DNA from: Mesobacterium pallidum
Lineage (GTDB): Bacteria; Pseudomonadota; Alphaproteobacteria; Rhodobacterales; Rhodobacteraceae
Direction: 5' to 3'
DNA length: 64,000 nt
NCBI RefSeq assembly: GCF_019966535.1
Contig: NZ_JAIMID010000001.1
Location: 248,001 to 312,000 of the forward strand
Shown: piece after piece, positions 35,071 to 44,257 of the stretch
Position numbering within the stretch: position 1 is the first letter of the stretch
Layout of the letters: each line of letters starts with the position of its first letter
Notes under the pieces: generated by a model
Database searches by the model: none
The model's input: only the letters and a program-made list of their open reading frames with translations
Told to the model about the DNA's origin: nothing
Made by a program: the position numbers and the translations under genes

Positions 35071-35967
35071 TCAAAGATCCATCTTGATTCCGAAGGGTTG
35101 CAAGGCGCCCTCGGTCAGCTCCGGCCAAGCCGCTGCAATCGCCTCTGCCGTCCAGCCGCCGGAGCGGGTGTCGACTCGCAGCTCGGCCGGATGTGACCAG
35201 AGCGCCAGCCGGTCGCCGCCGATCCCGATGCATTGCCCGGTCACCTTCCGCCCGGCCTCGGACGCCAGGAACACCACCAGCGGCGCGATGTCCTCGGGGC
35301 CGCCGATGCCGAGATCGGCGCGCAGCTTTTCGGGCAGCGGCTCGCCGCGCTCCATCGCCTTCACGAAAGGTTCCAGCACCGGCACCGTTTCGGTCATGCG
35401 CGTCAGCGCCGTGGGAATGATCGCGTTGACCGCGACGCCCGTGCGGCCCAGTTCGGCCGCCCAGGTGCGGGCCATGGCGGCGATCCCGGCCTTGGCCGCG
35501 GCATAGGCGCTTTGGCCGAAGTTCCCCAGCTGCCCGGCGGGCGAGCCGACCAGCACCAGCGCCCCGCCGTGCCCTGCCTCGCGCCAGTGGCGCGCGGCGG
35601 CGCGGGCGCATTGGAAGGTGCCGCGCAGGTGGGTCTGGACCACGAGGTCAAAGGCGTCGTCCTCGGTCTTCCACAGAACCGAATCCCGCAGGACCCCCGC
35701 ATTGGCGCAAAGCACGTCGAGCCGCCCGAAGGCGTCGAGCGCCGCCGCGATGCAGGTCTCGGCCGACCCCGACGTGCCGATGGCGGCGGCAACGGCAACG
35801 GCCCTGCCGCCTGCCGCCGCGATCTCGGTCGCCACCGCCTCGGCCGGGGCCGCGTCGAGGTCATTGACCACCACCGCCGCCCCCGCCGCCGCCAGCTGCA
35901 GCGCCATCTCGCGGCCGATGCCGCGCCCGGCGCCGGTCACCACGGCCACCTGTCCGGTCAGATCCAT
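35071..35967 (-). CDS. SDR family oxidoreductase
   Basis: A 298-residue short-chain dehydrogenase with cofactor motif TGAGRGIGREMA near residue 11, NAG in LCANAGVLRD, the catalytic Ser (LVGSPAGQLG) and YAAAK. It resembles 3-hydroxyacyl-CoA/ACP or hydroxysteroid-type dehydrogenases, with a C-terminal extension (about 265-298) beyond the usual 250 residues. ATG 35967 is preferred to the one at 35973 because AAGGGA is then about seven bases upstream. It is the third gene of a minus-strand operon with an acyl-CoA ligase and an enoyl-CoA hydratase, fitting a beta-oxidation-like side-chain degradation. Its end adjoins the decayed island. Confidence 0.87.
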   Translation of the reverse strand: MDLTGQVAVVTGAGRGIGREMALQLAAAGAAVVVNDLDAAPAEAVATEIAAAGGRAVAVAAAIGTSGSAETCIAAALDAFGRLDVLCANAGVLRDSVLWKTEDDAFDLVVQTHLRGTFQCARAAARHWREAGHGGALVLVGSPAGQLGNFGQSAYAAAKAGIAAMARTWAAELGRTGVAVNAIIPTALTRMTETVPVLEPFVKAMERGEPLPEKLRADLGIGGPEDIAPLVVFLASEAGRKVTGQCIGIGGDRLALWSHPAELRVDTRSGGWTAEAIAAAWPELTEGALQPFGIKMDL

Positions 35968-35969
35968 GT

Positions 35970-36779
35970 TCATTTCCCTTCGTATCTGGGCGCGCGCTTC
36001 TGCATGAAGGCGCGGGGGCCCTCGCGGGCGTCATCGGTGGCCATGACCACGGCCCTGGCGCGGTCTTCCAGCGCGTAGCCCTCGGCCAGCGGGCGGCCCA
36101 TGGCGCCCTGCACACTGGCCTTGATCTGCTGGACCGAGACGGGGGCGTTGGCCGCGATCCGCGCGGCCATCTCGCGCGCCGCGTCCATCAGCTGGTCGGG
36201 CTCCACGATGCGGTTGATCAGCCCGTGGCGCAGGGCGCCCGTCGCATCCAGCGGCACGTTGGCCACCAGCATTTCCATCGCGGCGGCATAGGGGATCTGC
36301 CTTGGCAGGCGCGCCAGCGCCCCGGCAAAGGGGATCACGCCGCGCGCCGCCTCGGGCAGGGCAAAACTCGCGCCTGGCACGGCAAGCCGGATGTCGGTGC
36401 CCAGCAGGATCTCCATCCCCGCGGCCATGCAGGGGCCGTTGACGGCCGCCACGATGGGCTTGGGAAAGTCGATGCCGCGGAACGCCAGCTTTTCGTTGAT
36501 CGACGGGTCCGCGAGAAAGCGCCGGTCGTGGTCCGTCTCGGGCGCCCGCGCGCCCGAGATCAGCGGCAGGGTCAGGCCAAGATCGCCCCCCGCGCAGAAT
36601 GCCTTGTCGCCGGCCCCGGTCAGGATCACCACGCGCAGGCGGTCGTCGGCCGCGATCTCGTCCACCGCGTCGGCAAAGAGACAGGCCGTCTCGGGGCAGA
36701 TCGCGTTGCGCTGGGCGGGGCGGTTGAAGGTCAACGTGGCGACATGGCCGTCGCGCTGGAACAGCAGCGGCGCGGTCAT
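35970..36779 (-). CDS. Enoyl-CoA hydratase/isomerase family protein
   Basis: A 269-residue crotonase-fold protein. The N-terminus (VATLTFNRPAQRNAI) and the oxyanion segment (DKAFCAGGDLGLT) are typical. The second conserved segment (VNGPCMAAGMEILLGTDIRL) has Met-Glu near where hydratases carry a catalytic Glu. The ATG overlaps the stop of the acyl-CoA synthetase gene (four bases), showing co-translation. It probably hydrates or otherwise processes an unsaturated acyl-CoA made by the ligase; exact substrate unknown. Confidence 0.9.
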   Translation of the reverse strand: MTAPLLFQRDGHVATLTFNRPAQRNAICPETACLFADAVDEIAADDRLRVVILTGAGDKAFCAGGDLGLTLPLISGARAPETDHDRRFLADPSINEKLAFRGIDFPKPIVAAVNGPCMAAGMEILLGTDIRLAVPGASFALPEAARGVIPFAGALARLPRQIPYAAAMEMLVANVPLDATGALRHGLINRIVEPDQLMDAAREMAARIAANAPVSVQQIKASVQGAMGRPLAEGYALEDRARAVVMATDDAREGPRAFMQKRAPRYEGK

Positions 36780-38500
36780 CGGCGCACCGGCTGCATGGAC
36801 CCGTCCGCGATGGCCTTTGCGGCCATGTCGCGCAGCGCGAACTTCTGCACCTTGCCATTGGCGGTCAGCGGCAGGGCCTCGATCGGCTCCACGTATTTGG
36901 GCATCTTGTGGCGCGCCATCCTCTCGCGGCAGAAGGCCTGAAGCGCCGCCGGGTCGATCAACGCCCCCGGCGCCGCGACCACGAAGGCGCAGGTCTCCTC
37001 GCCCAGGTCAGGGTCGGGCACGCCGACGACCTGCGCCTGGCTGACGTCCGGATGATCCATCAGGCAGTCCTCGATCTCGACCGGGTAGACGTTCTCGCCG
37101 CCCCGGATGATCATGTCCTTGAGCCGCCCGACGATCCGCAGATGCCCGCTGGCCGACAGCTCGGCCAGGTCGCCGGAATGCAGCCAGCCCTCCGCGTCGA
37201 TGGTCTCGGCGGTCTTCTCGGGCATGTCGAAATAGCCCGCCATGACCAGGTAGCCGCGGATGCAAAGCTCTCCGCTTTCGTCCCATTTGACGGGGGCGCC
37301 TGTCTCGGGGTCCACGATGCGGATCTCGGTATGGGGCAGGGGGATGCCGGCGGTGCCATAGCGCCGAGCCTCGTCATCGGCGGGGTTGGTCGTGGTGATC
37401 AGCGGGCTCGTTTCGGTCATGCCCATGATGATCAGCGGCTCGCCCCCGGTCAGCTGGTGCACACGGCGCATCAGGCTGGGCGGGATGCTGGTGCCACCGG
37501 TGAAGGCATGGCGCAGCGTGTGGATGTCGAACTGCCCGAGGTCGGGATGTTCCAGCATCCGCGTCATCATCGTGGGGACGGCGTTGACGATGGTGGGCCG
37601 GGTCTCGTGCCAGAGTGCCAGCATGCGCTGCGGGTCGAAGGCGTCCATCACGATGAATTCGCCGCCCGCCGCGAGCATGGTCATGACCCCGCAGACGCAG
37701 CCGGCGGTGTGGAACAGCGGCATGGGCGACAGCAGCCGGTCCTCGGGGCCAAAGCCCGCGCGGTCGGCGGTCAGCCGGGCGTTGTTGACGGTGCCGCGAT
37801 GGGTCAGCATGGCGCCCTTGGGCTTGCCGGTGGTGCCGCTGGTGTACTGGATCTGCGCGACATCGGTGCTGACGATCCCGGCCTGGCGGACGGTCAGCGC
37901 CTCGGGCGGGATCTGGCCCGCGAGGTCGCGCAGGGTGTCGAAGGGCAGGGCGAAGTCCGGCACCTCGTCGCCGATGGCGATGAGCTGCATGAGCCGGGGC
38001 AGCGCCTCTGGCGCCGTGCGCCGGCCGTCTTGCGCCCTGGCCAGGTCGGGCATCAGCGCCGCGAGATGTGCGGCGATGTCATTGCCCCGCACGGCGGGCG
38101 CGAAGATCAGCGCGCGGGCCTGCGACTGGCCCAGCAGGTAGTCCAGTTCAGCCCGCTGGAGCCCGGGGTTCACCGTGACCAGCACGGCACCCGCCTTGGC
38201 CAGGGCATATTCCAGCGCGATCCACTCGGCGCAGTTCTGCGCCATGACGGCCACGTGGTCGCCGGCGGCGATTCCCAGCGCCATGAGGCCCCGGGCGATG
38301 GTCTCGGCCTCGGCCTTCAGCTCGGCATAGGTCCAGGCGGTGCGCCGGGCGCCGCCTTGGTCGTCGACCCGCACCGCGGGCCGGTCGCCAAAGGCCGCCG
38401 CCTGACGGTCGAGCATGTCGCCAAGGGTGATGTCCCAGATCTCGGGGCCCGAGCCGTCGGGCCGCCACCATGCGGACAGGTCCGCCTGCGCTTCGGTCAT
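36776..38500 (-). CDS. AMP-dependent acyl-CoA synthetase/ligase
   Basis: A 574-residue ANL-superfamily ligase that activates a carboxylic acid to its CoA thioester through an acyl-AMP. The P-loop-like motif YTSGTTGKPKG is at about residues 219-229. A5 (GMTETSPL), the hinge region (SGDLAELSASGHLRIVGR, LKDMIIRGGENVYP) and the C-terminal lysine (LPLTANGKVQKF) are all present. ATG 38500 is chosen for its GGGAGG and because the extra 24 residues from 38572 are atypical. It is the first gene of the ligase-hydratase-SDR operon. The substrate may be a medium-chain or aromatic acid. Confidence 0.9.
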   Translation of the reverse strand: MTEAQADLSAWWRPDGSGPEIWDITLGDMLDRQAAAFGDRPAVRVDDQGGARRTAWTYAELKAEAETIARGLMALGIAAGDHVAVMAQNCAEWIALEYALAKAGAVLVTVNPGLQRAELDYLLGQSQARALIFAPAVRGNDIAAHLAALMPDLARAQDGRRTAPEALPRLMQLIAIGDEVPDFALPFDTLRDLAGQIPPEALTVRQAGIVSTDVAQIQYTSGTTGKPKGAMLTHRGTVNNARLTADRAGFGPEDRLLSPMPLFHTAGCVCGVMTMLAAGGEFIVMDAFDPQRMLALWHETRPTIVNAVPTMMTRMLEHPDLGQFDIHTLRHAFTGGTSIPPSLMRRVHQLTGGEPLIIMGMTETSPLITTTNPADDEARRYGTAGIPLPHTEIRIVDPETGAPVKWDESGELCIRGYLVMAGYFDMPEKTAETIDAEGWLHSGDLAELSASGHLRIVGRLKDMIIRGGENVYPVEIEDCLMDHPDVSQAQVVGVPDPDLGEETCAFVVAAPGALIDPAALQAFCRERMARHKMPKYVEPIEALPLTANGKVQKFALRDMAAKAIADGSMQPVRR

Positions 38501-38593
38501 ATGTCCTCCCTCGGGCGCCGCCTCCTGGCGCCACGCGGTCATTCTGCGGGGAATATGTTTGACGTCAATCAAAATCCTCGGGTCCCGCGCATG

Positions 38594-38622
38594 AAAAAGG
38601 CCCGCCTTGACGGGCGGGCCTT
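38594..38622 (-). terminator. Rho-independent terminator of the DegP-type protease gene
   Basis: Read on the minus strand, a GGCCCGCC/GGCGGGCC stem (38597-38622) is followed by TTTTT. It lies about 30 bases after the protease stop and isolates it from the acyl-CoA synthetase operon downstream. Confidence 0.85.
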
Positions 38623-38649
38623 CACGAGGGTCTTGGGGGTGTGGAGCGT

Positions 38650-40140
38650 TTACTCCTCGCCTTCCTCCAGCGACAGCGCGACAAAGCGCGGTTCGCCGCC
38701 CCGGCGGATCAGCAGCAGGATCGACTTGCGCCCCGCCTCGGTCGCATCGGCGATGCGGTCCTCGATGTCGCTCAGGGCGCGGACCTTCTGCTGGCCGGCC
38801 TCGGTGATGACGTCACCGGCGCGCAGGCCCTTCTCGTAGGCCTGGCTCAGCTCGTCCACCGCCTCGACCACGAGGCCGTCCTCACCGGCGCCAAGACCGA
38901 GGTCCTCGCGCATCTCGTCGGTGACGGGCGACAGGGTCAGGCCCAGCAGGTCGAGCTTTTCGGGCTCGGCCGGGTCTTCGCCGCCGGGCTGGGCGGCCGG
39001 GATCGCGCCCTCGGCCTCTTCGCGGCGGCCCAGCGTCACCATCAGCGTTTCCGTCGCGCCTTCGCGCCAGACGACCACGCGGACCGACTTGCCGACGGCG
39101 GTGTTGCCGACCTGGCGGACGAGGCCCCGGGTGTCGGCCACGTCGCGGCCGTCAAAGCTGATGATCACGTCACCCGATTGCATCCCGGCCTCCATCGCCG
39201 GGCCCTCGGGCACGTCGGTGACAAGCGCACCCGACGCGGTCTCGAGCCCCATGGCCTCGGCCACGTCGTCGGTCACGTCCTGGATGCGCACGCCCAGCCA
39301 GCCGCGGCGGGTCTCGCCGAATTCCTGCAGCTGGTCGACCACCTTGGTCACCACGTTCGACGCCATCGAGAAGCCGATGCCGATCGAGCCGCCGTTGGGC
39401 GACAGGATCGCGGTATTCACGCCGATCACCTCGCCGTCCATGTTGAACAGCGGACCGCCCGAGTTGCCGCGGTTGATGGCGGCGTCGGTCTGGATGTAAT
39501 CGTCGTAGGTGCCCGACAGCGCCCGGTTGCGGGCCGAGACGATCCCGGCCGAGACCGAAAAGCCCTGGCCCAGCGGGTTGCCCATGGCCATGACCCAGTC
39601 GCCCACGCGTGCGGTGTCGCTGTCGCCGAAGCTGACGAAGGGCAGCGGTTCGTCCGTCGTGACCTTGAGCAGGGCGATGTCGGTGTTGGGGTCGGTGCCG
39701 ACCAGTTCCGCCGGCAGCTCGCTGCCCGAGAAGAACTCGATCATGATCTCGTCGGCGCCTTCGATCACGTGGTTGTTCGTGACGATGAAGCCGTCTTCCG
39801 AGATGACGAAGCCCGAGCCCAGCGCCGAGGACCGGCGCGGCCGGTTGCCCTGGCCGCCGTTGCGGTCGTTGAACTCGCGGAAGAAATCCTCGAAGGGCGA
39901 GCCCTCGGGGACGATCCCCTGCGGCCCGGTGCGGCCGGCGACTGTGGTCGAGGTGGTGATGTTGACGACGGAGGGGCTGATCAGCTCGGCCAGGTCGGCA
40001 AAGCTTTCCGGCGTGCCGCGGGCGGCGGCGCCAAGCGCTTGCGAAAAGACCAGCGCGGTGGCGACGAAGCCCATCCAGGCCGTGCGCGCGCCGATGCTGC
40101 GGCGGGCCGGCGTGGCGATGATGTCTGTGTTCACTCCCAT
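38650..40140 (-). CDS. DegP/HtrA (Do family) periplasmic serine protease
   Basis: A 496-residue protease-chaperone. An N-terminal hydrophobic segment (about 22-40) acts as signal peptide. The trypsin-like domain has His124 (TNNHVIEG), Asp154 (NTDIALLK) and Ser227 (NRGNSGGPLF). Two PDZ domains follow: RRGWLGVRIQDV onward, and the C-terminal domain starting at KLDLLGLTLSPV. A short acidic/proline linker sits between them (GEDPAEPE). It degrades misfolded envelope proteins. Start: ATG 40140 or the in-frame GTG at 40134, which has better AGGAG spacing. Transcribed alone, ending in a strong terminator. Confidence 0.94.
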   Translation of the reverse strand: MGVNTDIIATPARRSIGARTAWMGFVATALVFSQALGAAARGTPESFADLAELISPSVVNITTSTTVAGRTGPQGIVPEGSPFEDFFREFNDRNGGQGNRPRRSSALGSGFVISEDGFIVTNNHVIEGADEIMIEFFSGSELPAELVGTDPNTDIALLKVTTDEPLPFVSFGDSDTARVGDWVMAMGNPLGQGFSVSAGIVSARNRALSGTYDDYIQTDAAINRGNSGGPLFNMDGEVIGVNTAILSPNGGSIGIGFSMASNVVTKVVDQLQEFGETRRGWLGVRIQDVTDDVAEAMGLETASGALVTDVPEGPAMEAGMQSGDVIISFDGRDVADTRGLVRQVGNTAVGKSVRVVVWREGATETLMVTLGRREEAEGAIPAAQPGGEDPAEPEKLDLLGLTLSPVTDEMREDLGLGAGEDGLVVEAVDELSQAYEKGLRAGDVITEAGQQKVRALSDIEDRIADATEAGRKSILLLIRRGGEPRFVALSLEEGEE

Positions 40141-40358
40141 ATCTCCTGATTTCCCTCACGGGGTTGAAAGCGGGATGCGGTCCGGAGGCGGTGTCACTGG
40201 GCCGCGTCTGACGACAATGTAGGCAGTCGCAGGCATGACGCAAAGACTCAAGAGGGGGTTCAAGCCCTTGTGAAACCCCGTGACGGAAGAAATGGCGGCG
40301 GATGTCGCGCCCGGACATGCTTGGCCGAGAGCTTTGACCGAGGGTGGTAAAGCCTTGG

Positions 40359-40970
40359 TTAACGCGGCGCGCGGGCGGTGTCCGGCGCGGCAACGGCCTT
40401 CTGCACCAGCTGCCAGTAGATCGCCTCGATCCCGTCCAGGTCCAGCCGACCGCCCTCGCGGAACCAGGTGTTGACCCCGGTCAGCATGGCGATCAAGGCA
40501 AGGGTGGTCAACTTGGTGTCGGGCAGTGCGAAGGCGCCCGTCGCGCAGCCGTCCTCGAGGATCTGCTGCAGCGCATCCTCGTAGCGGCCGCGCAGCGCCT
40601 CGATCCGGGCAAAGTTGTCGGGCTCGAGGCTGTGCAGCTCCATGTAGGCAACAAAGACCGCCTCGGGCCGCGCGGCGTGAAAGCGGATATGGTGGCGCGT
40701 GAACCGCTCGAGCTGCTCGGTGGGCGTGCCGCCGGCGGGCAGGGCGGCGAGGGCCTCCAGCAGCTCTTCCATATGGCCCTCCATCAGCGAGGCCAGCAGG
40801 CTCTGCTTGTCGGGCGTGTAGGAGTAAAGCGTGCCGGCCTGCACCCCCACCTCGGCCGCGATCTGGCGCATGGAAACGGCGGCGAACCCGTGCCGCGCGA
40901 AGAGGCGCAGCGCGGCGGCACGGATGCGCGGGCCGGTCAGCTCGGCGCGGGAGCCTTGCGTGCGGGACAT
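40359..40970 (-). CDS. TetR/AcrR family transcriptional regulator
   Basis: A 203-residue TetR-type repressor. The N-terminal helix-turn-helix spans about residues 15-60 (AALRLFARHGFAAVSMRQIA, GVQAGTLYSYTPDKQSLL). The C-terminal ligand domain is variable; the ligand is unknown. A palindrome at 41004-41015 upstream of the start may be its operator. It is followed by the protease gene after about 220 bases and is not obviously linked to it. Confidence 0.9.
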   Translation of the reverse strand: MSRTQGSRAELTGPRIRAAALRLFARHGFAAVSMRQIAAEVGVQAGTLYSYTPDKQSLLASLMEGHMEELLEALAALPAGGTPTEQLERFTRHHIRFHAARPEAVFVAYMELHSLEPDNFARIEALRGRYEDALQQILEDGCATGAFALPDTKLTTLALIAMLTGVNTWFREGGRLDLDGIEAIYWQLVQKAVAAPDTARAPR

Positions 40971-41003
40971 GGGCGATTTCCTTCCTGTCCTGCCGGTTTA
41001 ACT

Positions 41004-41015
41004 GAACGCTCGTTC
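41004..41015. promoter_or_regulatory. Putative operator for the TetR-type regulator
   Basis: GAACG-CT-CGTTC, a perfect 5-bp inverted repeat, extended on one side as CGTTCGTTTC, starts 34 bases upstream of the regulator's ATG. TetR proteins commonly bind such sites in their own promoters. Confidence 0.45.
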
Positions 41016-41082
41016 GTTTCCAATGGGCGTTGGGGCGACGGGGCGAGACACGACGGGCGGCGCGCGAGCGGCAAGCGCCGGT

Positions 41083-41130
41083 GTGAGGGGCCAGCCCCTC
41101 ACACTCCCCTGAGATTACGGGCACAATGAA
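41083..41130 (+). repeat. Palindromic intergenic repeat, copy 1
   Basis: Begins with a self-complementary head (GTGAGGGGCCAGCCCCTCAC) and continues with a conserved tail containing ACTCCCC and AATGAA. It diverges from copies 2 and 3 in the tail. The 432-base gap 40971-41402 holds only this, copy 2 and the TetR operator; no gene is seen. Confidence 0.75.
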
Positions 41131-41291
41131 AGGGACTTGGATGCACTTGCTCTTCATCTTTCGCCAAATATGCCCGCCAAAGGCAGTCCGGCATGTGCCG
41201 CCAGCCGCGCCGTCGGCGGTCAGTCCCGCCGCCCCTGCTTTCATTATTCCCCAAATACTCCCGCCGGAGGCGTCCTGCGGCCGGTGTCGAC

Positions 41292-41349
41292 GTGAGGGGC
41301 CAGCCCCTCACACTCCCCGGAGTTTACGGGCAAGATGAAGAGGGATCAG
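41292..41349 (+). repeat. Palindromic intergenic repeat, copy 2
   Basis: Same head as copy 1, followed by ACTCCCCGGAGTTTA, GGCAAGATGAAGAG and GGATCAG. It matches copy 3 (60398-60456, opposite orientation) over about 58 bases with two mismatches and one inserted base. Confidence 0.85.
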
Positions 41350-41402
41350 TTGCGCGAGGCGCGCGGGCGCGGCAAAGAGGAGAGGTGTCTGAAGGGATCG
41401 CC

Positions 41403-41696
41403 ATGCGACTTGCCTTGATTTCAGCCTTGGCCCTCGTGGCCTGCACCGAGTTTCCCGAACTCGACGCGGCGGTGCCGGCGTCAGAGGTGACGGGCGATTA
41501 TCCACGCCTGCTGCCCATCGAGCAGCTGCTGGACGGGGGCGAAGCCACCCTGGGCGACGCGGACGTGGAGGCGATGCAAGCGCGGGTCGCGGCGCTCAAG
41601 GCGCGGGCCGCGGCGCTCGAGCGGCGCAGGGGGCTGACGCCCGAGGATCGCGCGCGGCTGGACGGCGGCGTGGACGTTCCCGAAAGTCCTGTTTGA
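41403..41696 (+). CDS. Small lipoprotein of unknown function
   Basis: A 97-residue protein with a short signal sequence and lipobox (LVAC, Cys14), so it should be lipid-anchored. The mature part is Ala/Glu/Leu-rich with a helical, probably coiled-coil segment (VEAMQARVAALKARAAALER, about 55-75). ATG 41403 follows GAAGGGATCGCC; a longer frame from 41193 would run through the repeat and is rejected. It lies 70 bases before hom and may be co-transcribed. No function known to me. Confidence 0.72.
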   Translation: MRLALISALALVACTEFPELDAAVPASEVTGDYPRLLPIEQLLDGGEATLGDADVEAMQARVAALKARAAALERRRGLTPEDRARLDGGVDVPESPV

Positions 41697-41766
41697 TGGC
41701 ACGTTGCGCTGATCGCGCCGCAGGGGTACATCGCGCGGCGACAGTGTTATCTCAAAGGATCGTCCC

Positions 41767-43053
41767 ATGACCCAACCGCTCCGTCTTGGCATCGCCGGCC
41801 TCGGGACCGTGGGTGTCGGTACCGTCAAGATCCTGCGCCGCAAGGCCGCTCTGATCGAGGCGCGCTGCGGGCGGCCCGTGACCATTTCCGCGATCTCGGC
41901 CCGGACCCGCGGCAGGGACCGCGGTGTGCCGCTGGACGGCTACGCCTGGGAGGACGATCCGGTCACGCTGGCGCGTCGCGACGACGTCGATGTCTTCGTC
42001 GAGCTGATGGGCGGCGCCGATGGCCCGGCCAAGGCCGCGACCGAGGCGGCGATCGCCGCGGGCAAGGACGTGGTGACCGCGAACAAGGCAATGCTGGCGA
42101 TCCATGGCCAGGCCCTGGCCGAAGCGGCCGAGGCGGCGGGGCGGGTCATCCGCTTCGAGGCGGCGGTCGCCGGCGGCATCCCGGTGATCAAGGCGCTGAC
42201 CGAGGCGCTGGCCGGCAACGAGATCACCCGCGTCATGGGCGTGATGAACGGCACCTGCAACTACATCCTCACCCGGATGCAATCGGCCGGGCTGCCCTAC
42301 CAGGCGGTCTTCGAGGAGGCGGCGCAGCTGGGCTACCTCGAGGCCGATCCCGAGCTTGACGTGGGCGGGATCGACGCGGGCCACAAGCTGGCGCTGCTGG
42401 CCTCGATCGCCTTCGGCACGAAAGTGGCCTTCGACGCGGTCGAGCTGGAGGGCATCCAGGCGATCACCATCGAGGATATCAAGCGCGCCTCTGACATGGG
42501 CTACCGGATCAAGCTGCTGGGTGTCGCGCAGATGACCGGCCGGGGGCTCGAGCAGCGCATGTCGCCCTGCCTCGTGCCCAAGAAATCCCCGCTGGGGCAG
42601 CTCGAGGGCGGCACCAACATGTGCGTGATCGAGGGCGACGCGGTCGGCCAGATCGTTCTGCGCGGCGCGGGCGCGGGCGAGGGGCCGACCGCCTCGGCCG
42701 TGGTGGGCGACGTGATGGATATTGCGCGCGGGCTGCGGATCTCGACCTTCGGGCAGCCGGCGGCGCAGCTGGCCGACGCGGCCCCGGCGCACAGCGCGTC
42801 GCCCGCGCCCTATTACCTGCGCATGACGCTGACCGACAAGCCGGGCGCGCTGGCCCGCATCGCCACCGTGCTGGGCGAGGCCGGGATCAGCATCAACCGG
42901 ATGCGCCAATACGATCACGAGGGCGGCCGCGCGCCGGTGCTGATCGTGACGCACAAATGCACCCGGGTGGCGCTGGAGCAGGCGCTGGCGGCGATGCCGG
43001 GCACGGGCGTGCTGGAAAGCGCGCCGGTGGCGATCCGGATCGAGGAAGTCTGA
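41767..43053 (+). CDS. hom: Homoserine dehydrogenase
   Basis: A 428-residue monofunctional homoserine dehydrogenase, reducing aspartate semialdehyde to homoserine for threonine and methionine synthesis. The NAD(P) fingerprint GLGTVG is at residues 11-16. The catalytic region has Lys in KDVVTANKAML and the substrate segment MNGTCNYILTRM. The C-terminal ACT domain (YYLRMTLTDKPGALARIATV) allows threonine feedback control. Length and domain order are typical for bacteria without a fused aspartokinase. Confidence 0.96.
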   Translation: MTQPLRLGIAGLGTVGVGTVKILRRKAALIEARCGRPVTISAISARTRGRDRGVPLDGYAWEDDPVTLARRDDVDVFVELMGGADGPAKAATEAAIAAGKDVVTANKAMLAIHGQALAEAAEAAGRVIRFEAAVAGGIPVIKALTEALAGNEITRVMGVMNGTCNYILTRMQSAGLPYQAVFEEAAQLGYLEADPELDVGGIDAGHKLALLASIAFGTKVAFDAVELEGIQAITIEDIKRASDMGYRIKLLGVAQMTGRGLEQRMSPCLVPKKSPLGQLEGGTNMCVIEGDAVGQIVLRGAGAGEGPTASAVVGDVMDIARGLRISTFGQPAAQLADAAPAHSASPAPYYLRMTLTDKPGALARIATVLGEAGISINRMRQYDHEGGRAPVLIVTHKCTRVALEQALAAMPGTGVLESAPVAIRIEEV

Positions 43054-43248
43054 CACGCGCCTCGGGGCCGTGACATCCGCCCCGCCGCGCCCGCTGCGGC
43101 GGCGCATTTCGCCCCGGTCTGCCCGGCAGCATGACCCGAAATGGCAGGTTTGCGGGGCCCGAGGGCCCTGTTACCGCTGCCATTGCCTTGTGAGCGTAAT
43201 GAGGGCGGGCTATGCCTTTGGGGCACCCGGAATTTCAAGGAAGCCCCC

Positions 43249-44211
43249 ATGTCCCAACCCGCCGATTTCAATGACCGCATGTTGTCCCTGGGCCTGGCGC
43301 GCGTCGCCGAGCAGGCCGCCATCGCCAGCGCCGACTGGGTCGGCCGCGGCGACGAGAAGGCCGCCGACCAGGCTGCCGTCAACGCCATGCGCGAACAGCT
43401 GAACCTGCTCGAGATCGCCGGGGTCGTGGTGATCGGCGAGGGCGAGCGTGACGAGGCGCCGATGCTTTATATCGGCGAAGAGGTCGGCACCGGGACCGGC
43501 CCGGGCGTGGACATCGCGCTCGATCCGCTGGAAGGCACCACGCTGACCGCCAAGGACATGCCCAACGCGCTGTGCGTCATCGCCATGGGGCCGCGCGGGT
43601 CCATGCTGCATGCGCCCGACGTCTACATGGAAAAGCTGGCCATCGGGCCGGGCTTTGCGCCCGACACCGTGACCCTGGACATGTCGCCGTCGGAACGTGT
43701 CGCCGCGCTGGCCAAGGCCAAGGGCGCCACGCCGCGCGACATCACCTGCTGCGTGCTGGAACGGCCCCGGCACGAAGAGATGCTGGCCGAGCTGCGATCG
43801 ACCGGCTGCGGCATCCGGCTGATCACCGATGGCGACGTGGCGGGCGTGATGCATTGCGCCGAGCCGGGCGTCACGGGCATCGACATGTACATGGGCTCGG
43901 GCGGCGCGCCCGAGGGTGTGCTGGCGGCGGCCGCACTGAAATGCATGGGCGGGCAGATCTACGGCAAGCTCTTGTTCCGCAACGAGGACGAGATCGGCCG
44001 CGCCCGCAAGGCGGGGATCGAGGATCTCGACCGCGTCTATACCCGCGACGAGATGGTGACCAAGGACGTGATCTTTGCCGCCACCGGTGTCACCAGCGGT
44101 TCGCTGCTGCCGGGGCTCAAGCGCGAGGTCGGCTGGATCACCACCGAGACGCTGCTGATGCGCTCGAAGACCGGATCGGTCCGGCGCATGACCTATCGCA
44201 ACCCGGTCTGA
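43249..44211 (+). CDS. glpX: Class II fructose-1,6-bisphosphatase
   Basis: A 320-residue GlpX-type FBPase. Metal and substrate motifs: DWVGRGDEKAADQAAV, GEGERDEAPML and DPLEGTT, then the C-terminal EVGWITTETLLMRS. It makes fructose 6-phosphate in gluconeogenesis. AAGGA lies eight bases before ATG 43249; a longer frame from 43141 lacks family residues. The hom-glpX order is common in this bacterial group, as far as I recall. Confidence 0.95.
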   Translation: MSQPADFNDRMLSLGLARVAEQAAIASADWVGRGDEKAADQAAVNAMREQLNLLEIAGVVVIGEGERDEAPMLYIGEEVGTGTGPGVDIALDPLEGTTLTAKDMPNALCVIAMGPRGSMLHAPDVYMEKLAIGPGFAPDTVTLDMSPSERVAALAKAKGATPRDITCCVLERPRHEEMLAELRSTGCGIRLITDGDVAGVMHCAEPGVTGIDMYMGSGGAPEGVLAAAALKCMGGQIYGKLLFRNEDEIGRARKAGIEDLDRVYTRDEMVTKDVIFAATGVTSGSLLPGLKREVGWITTETLLMRSKTGSVRRMTYRNPV

Positions 44212-44257
44212 TCGGGTGACGGGGGCCGGGTCGCTGCGCGATCCGGCTGAGATATTT

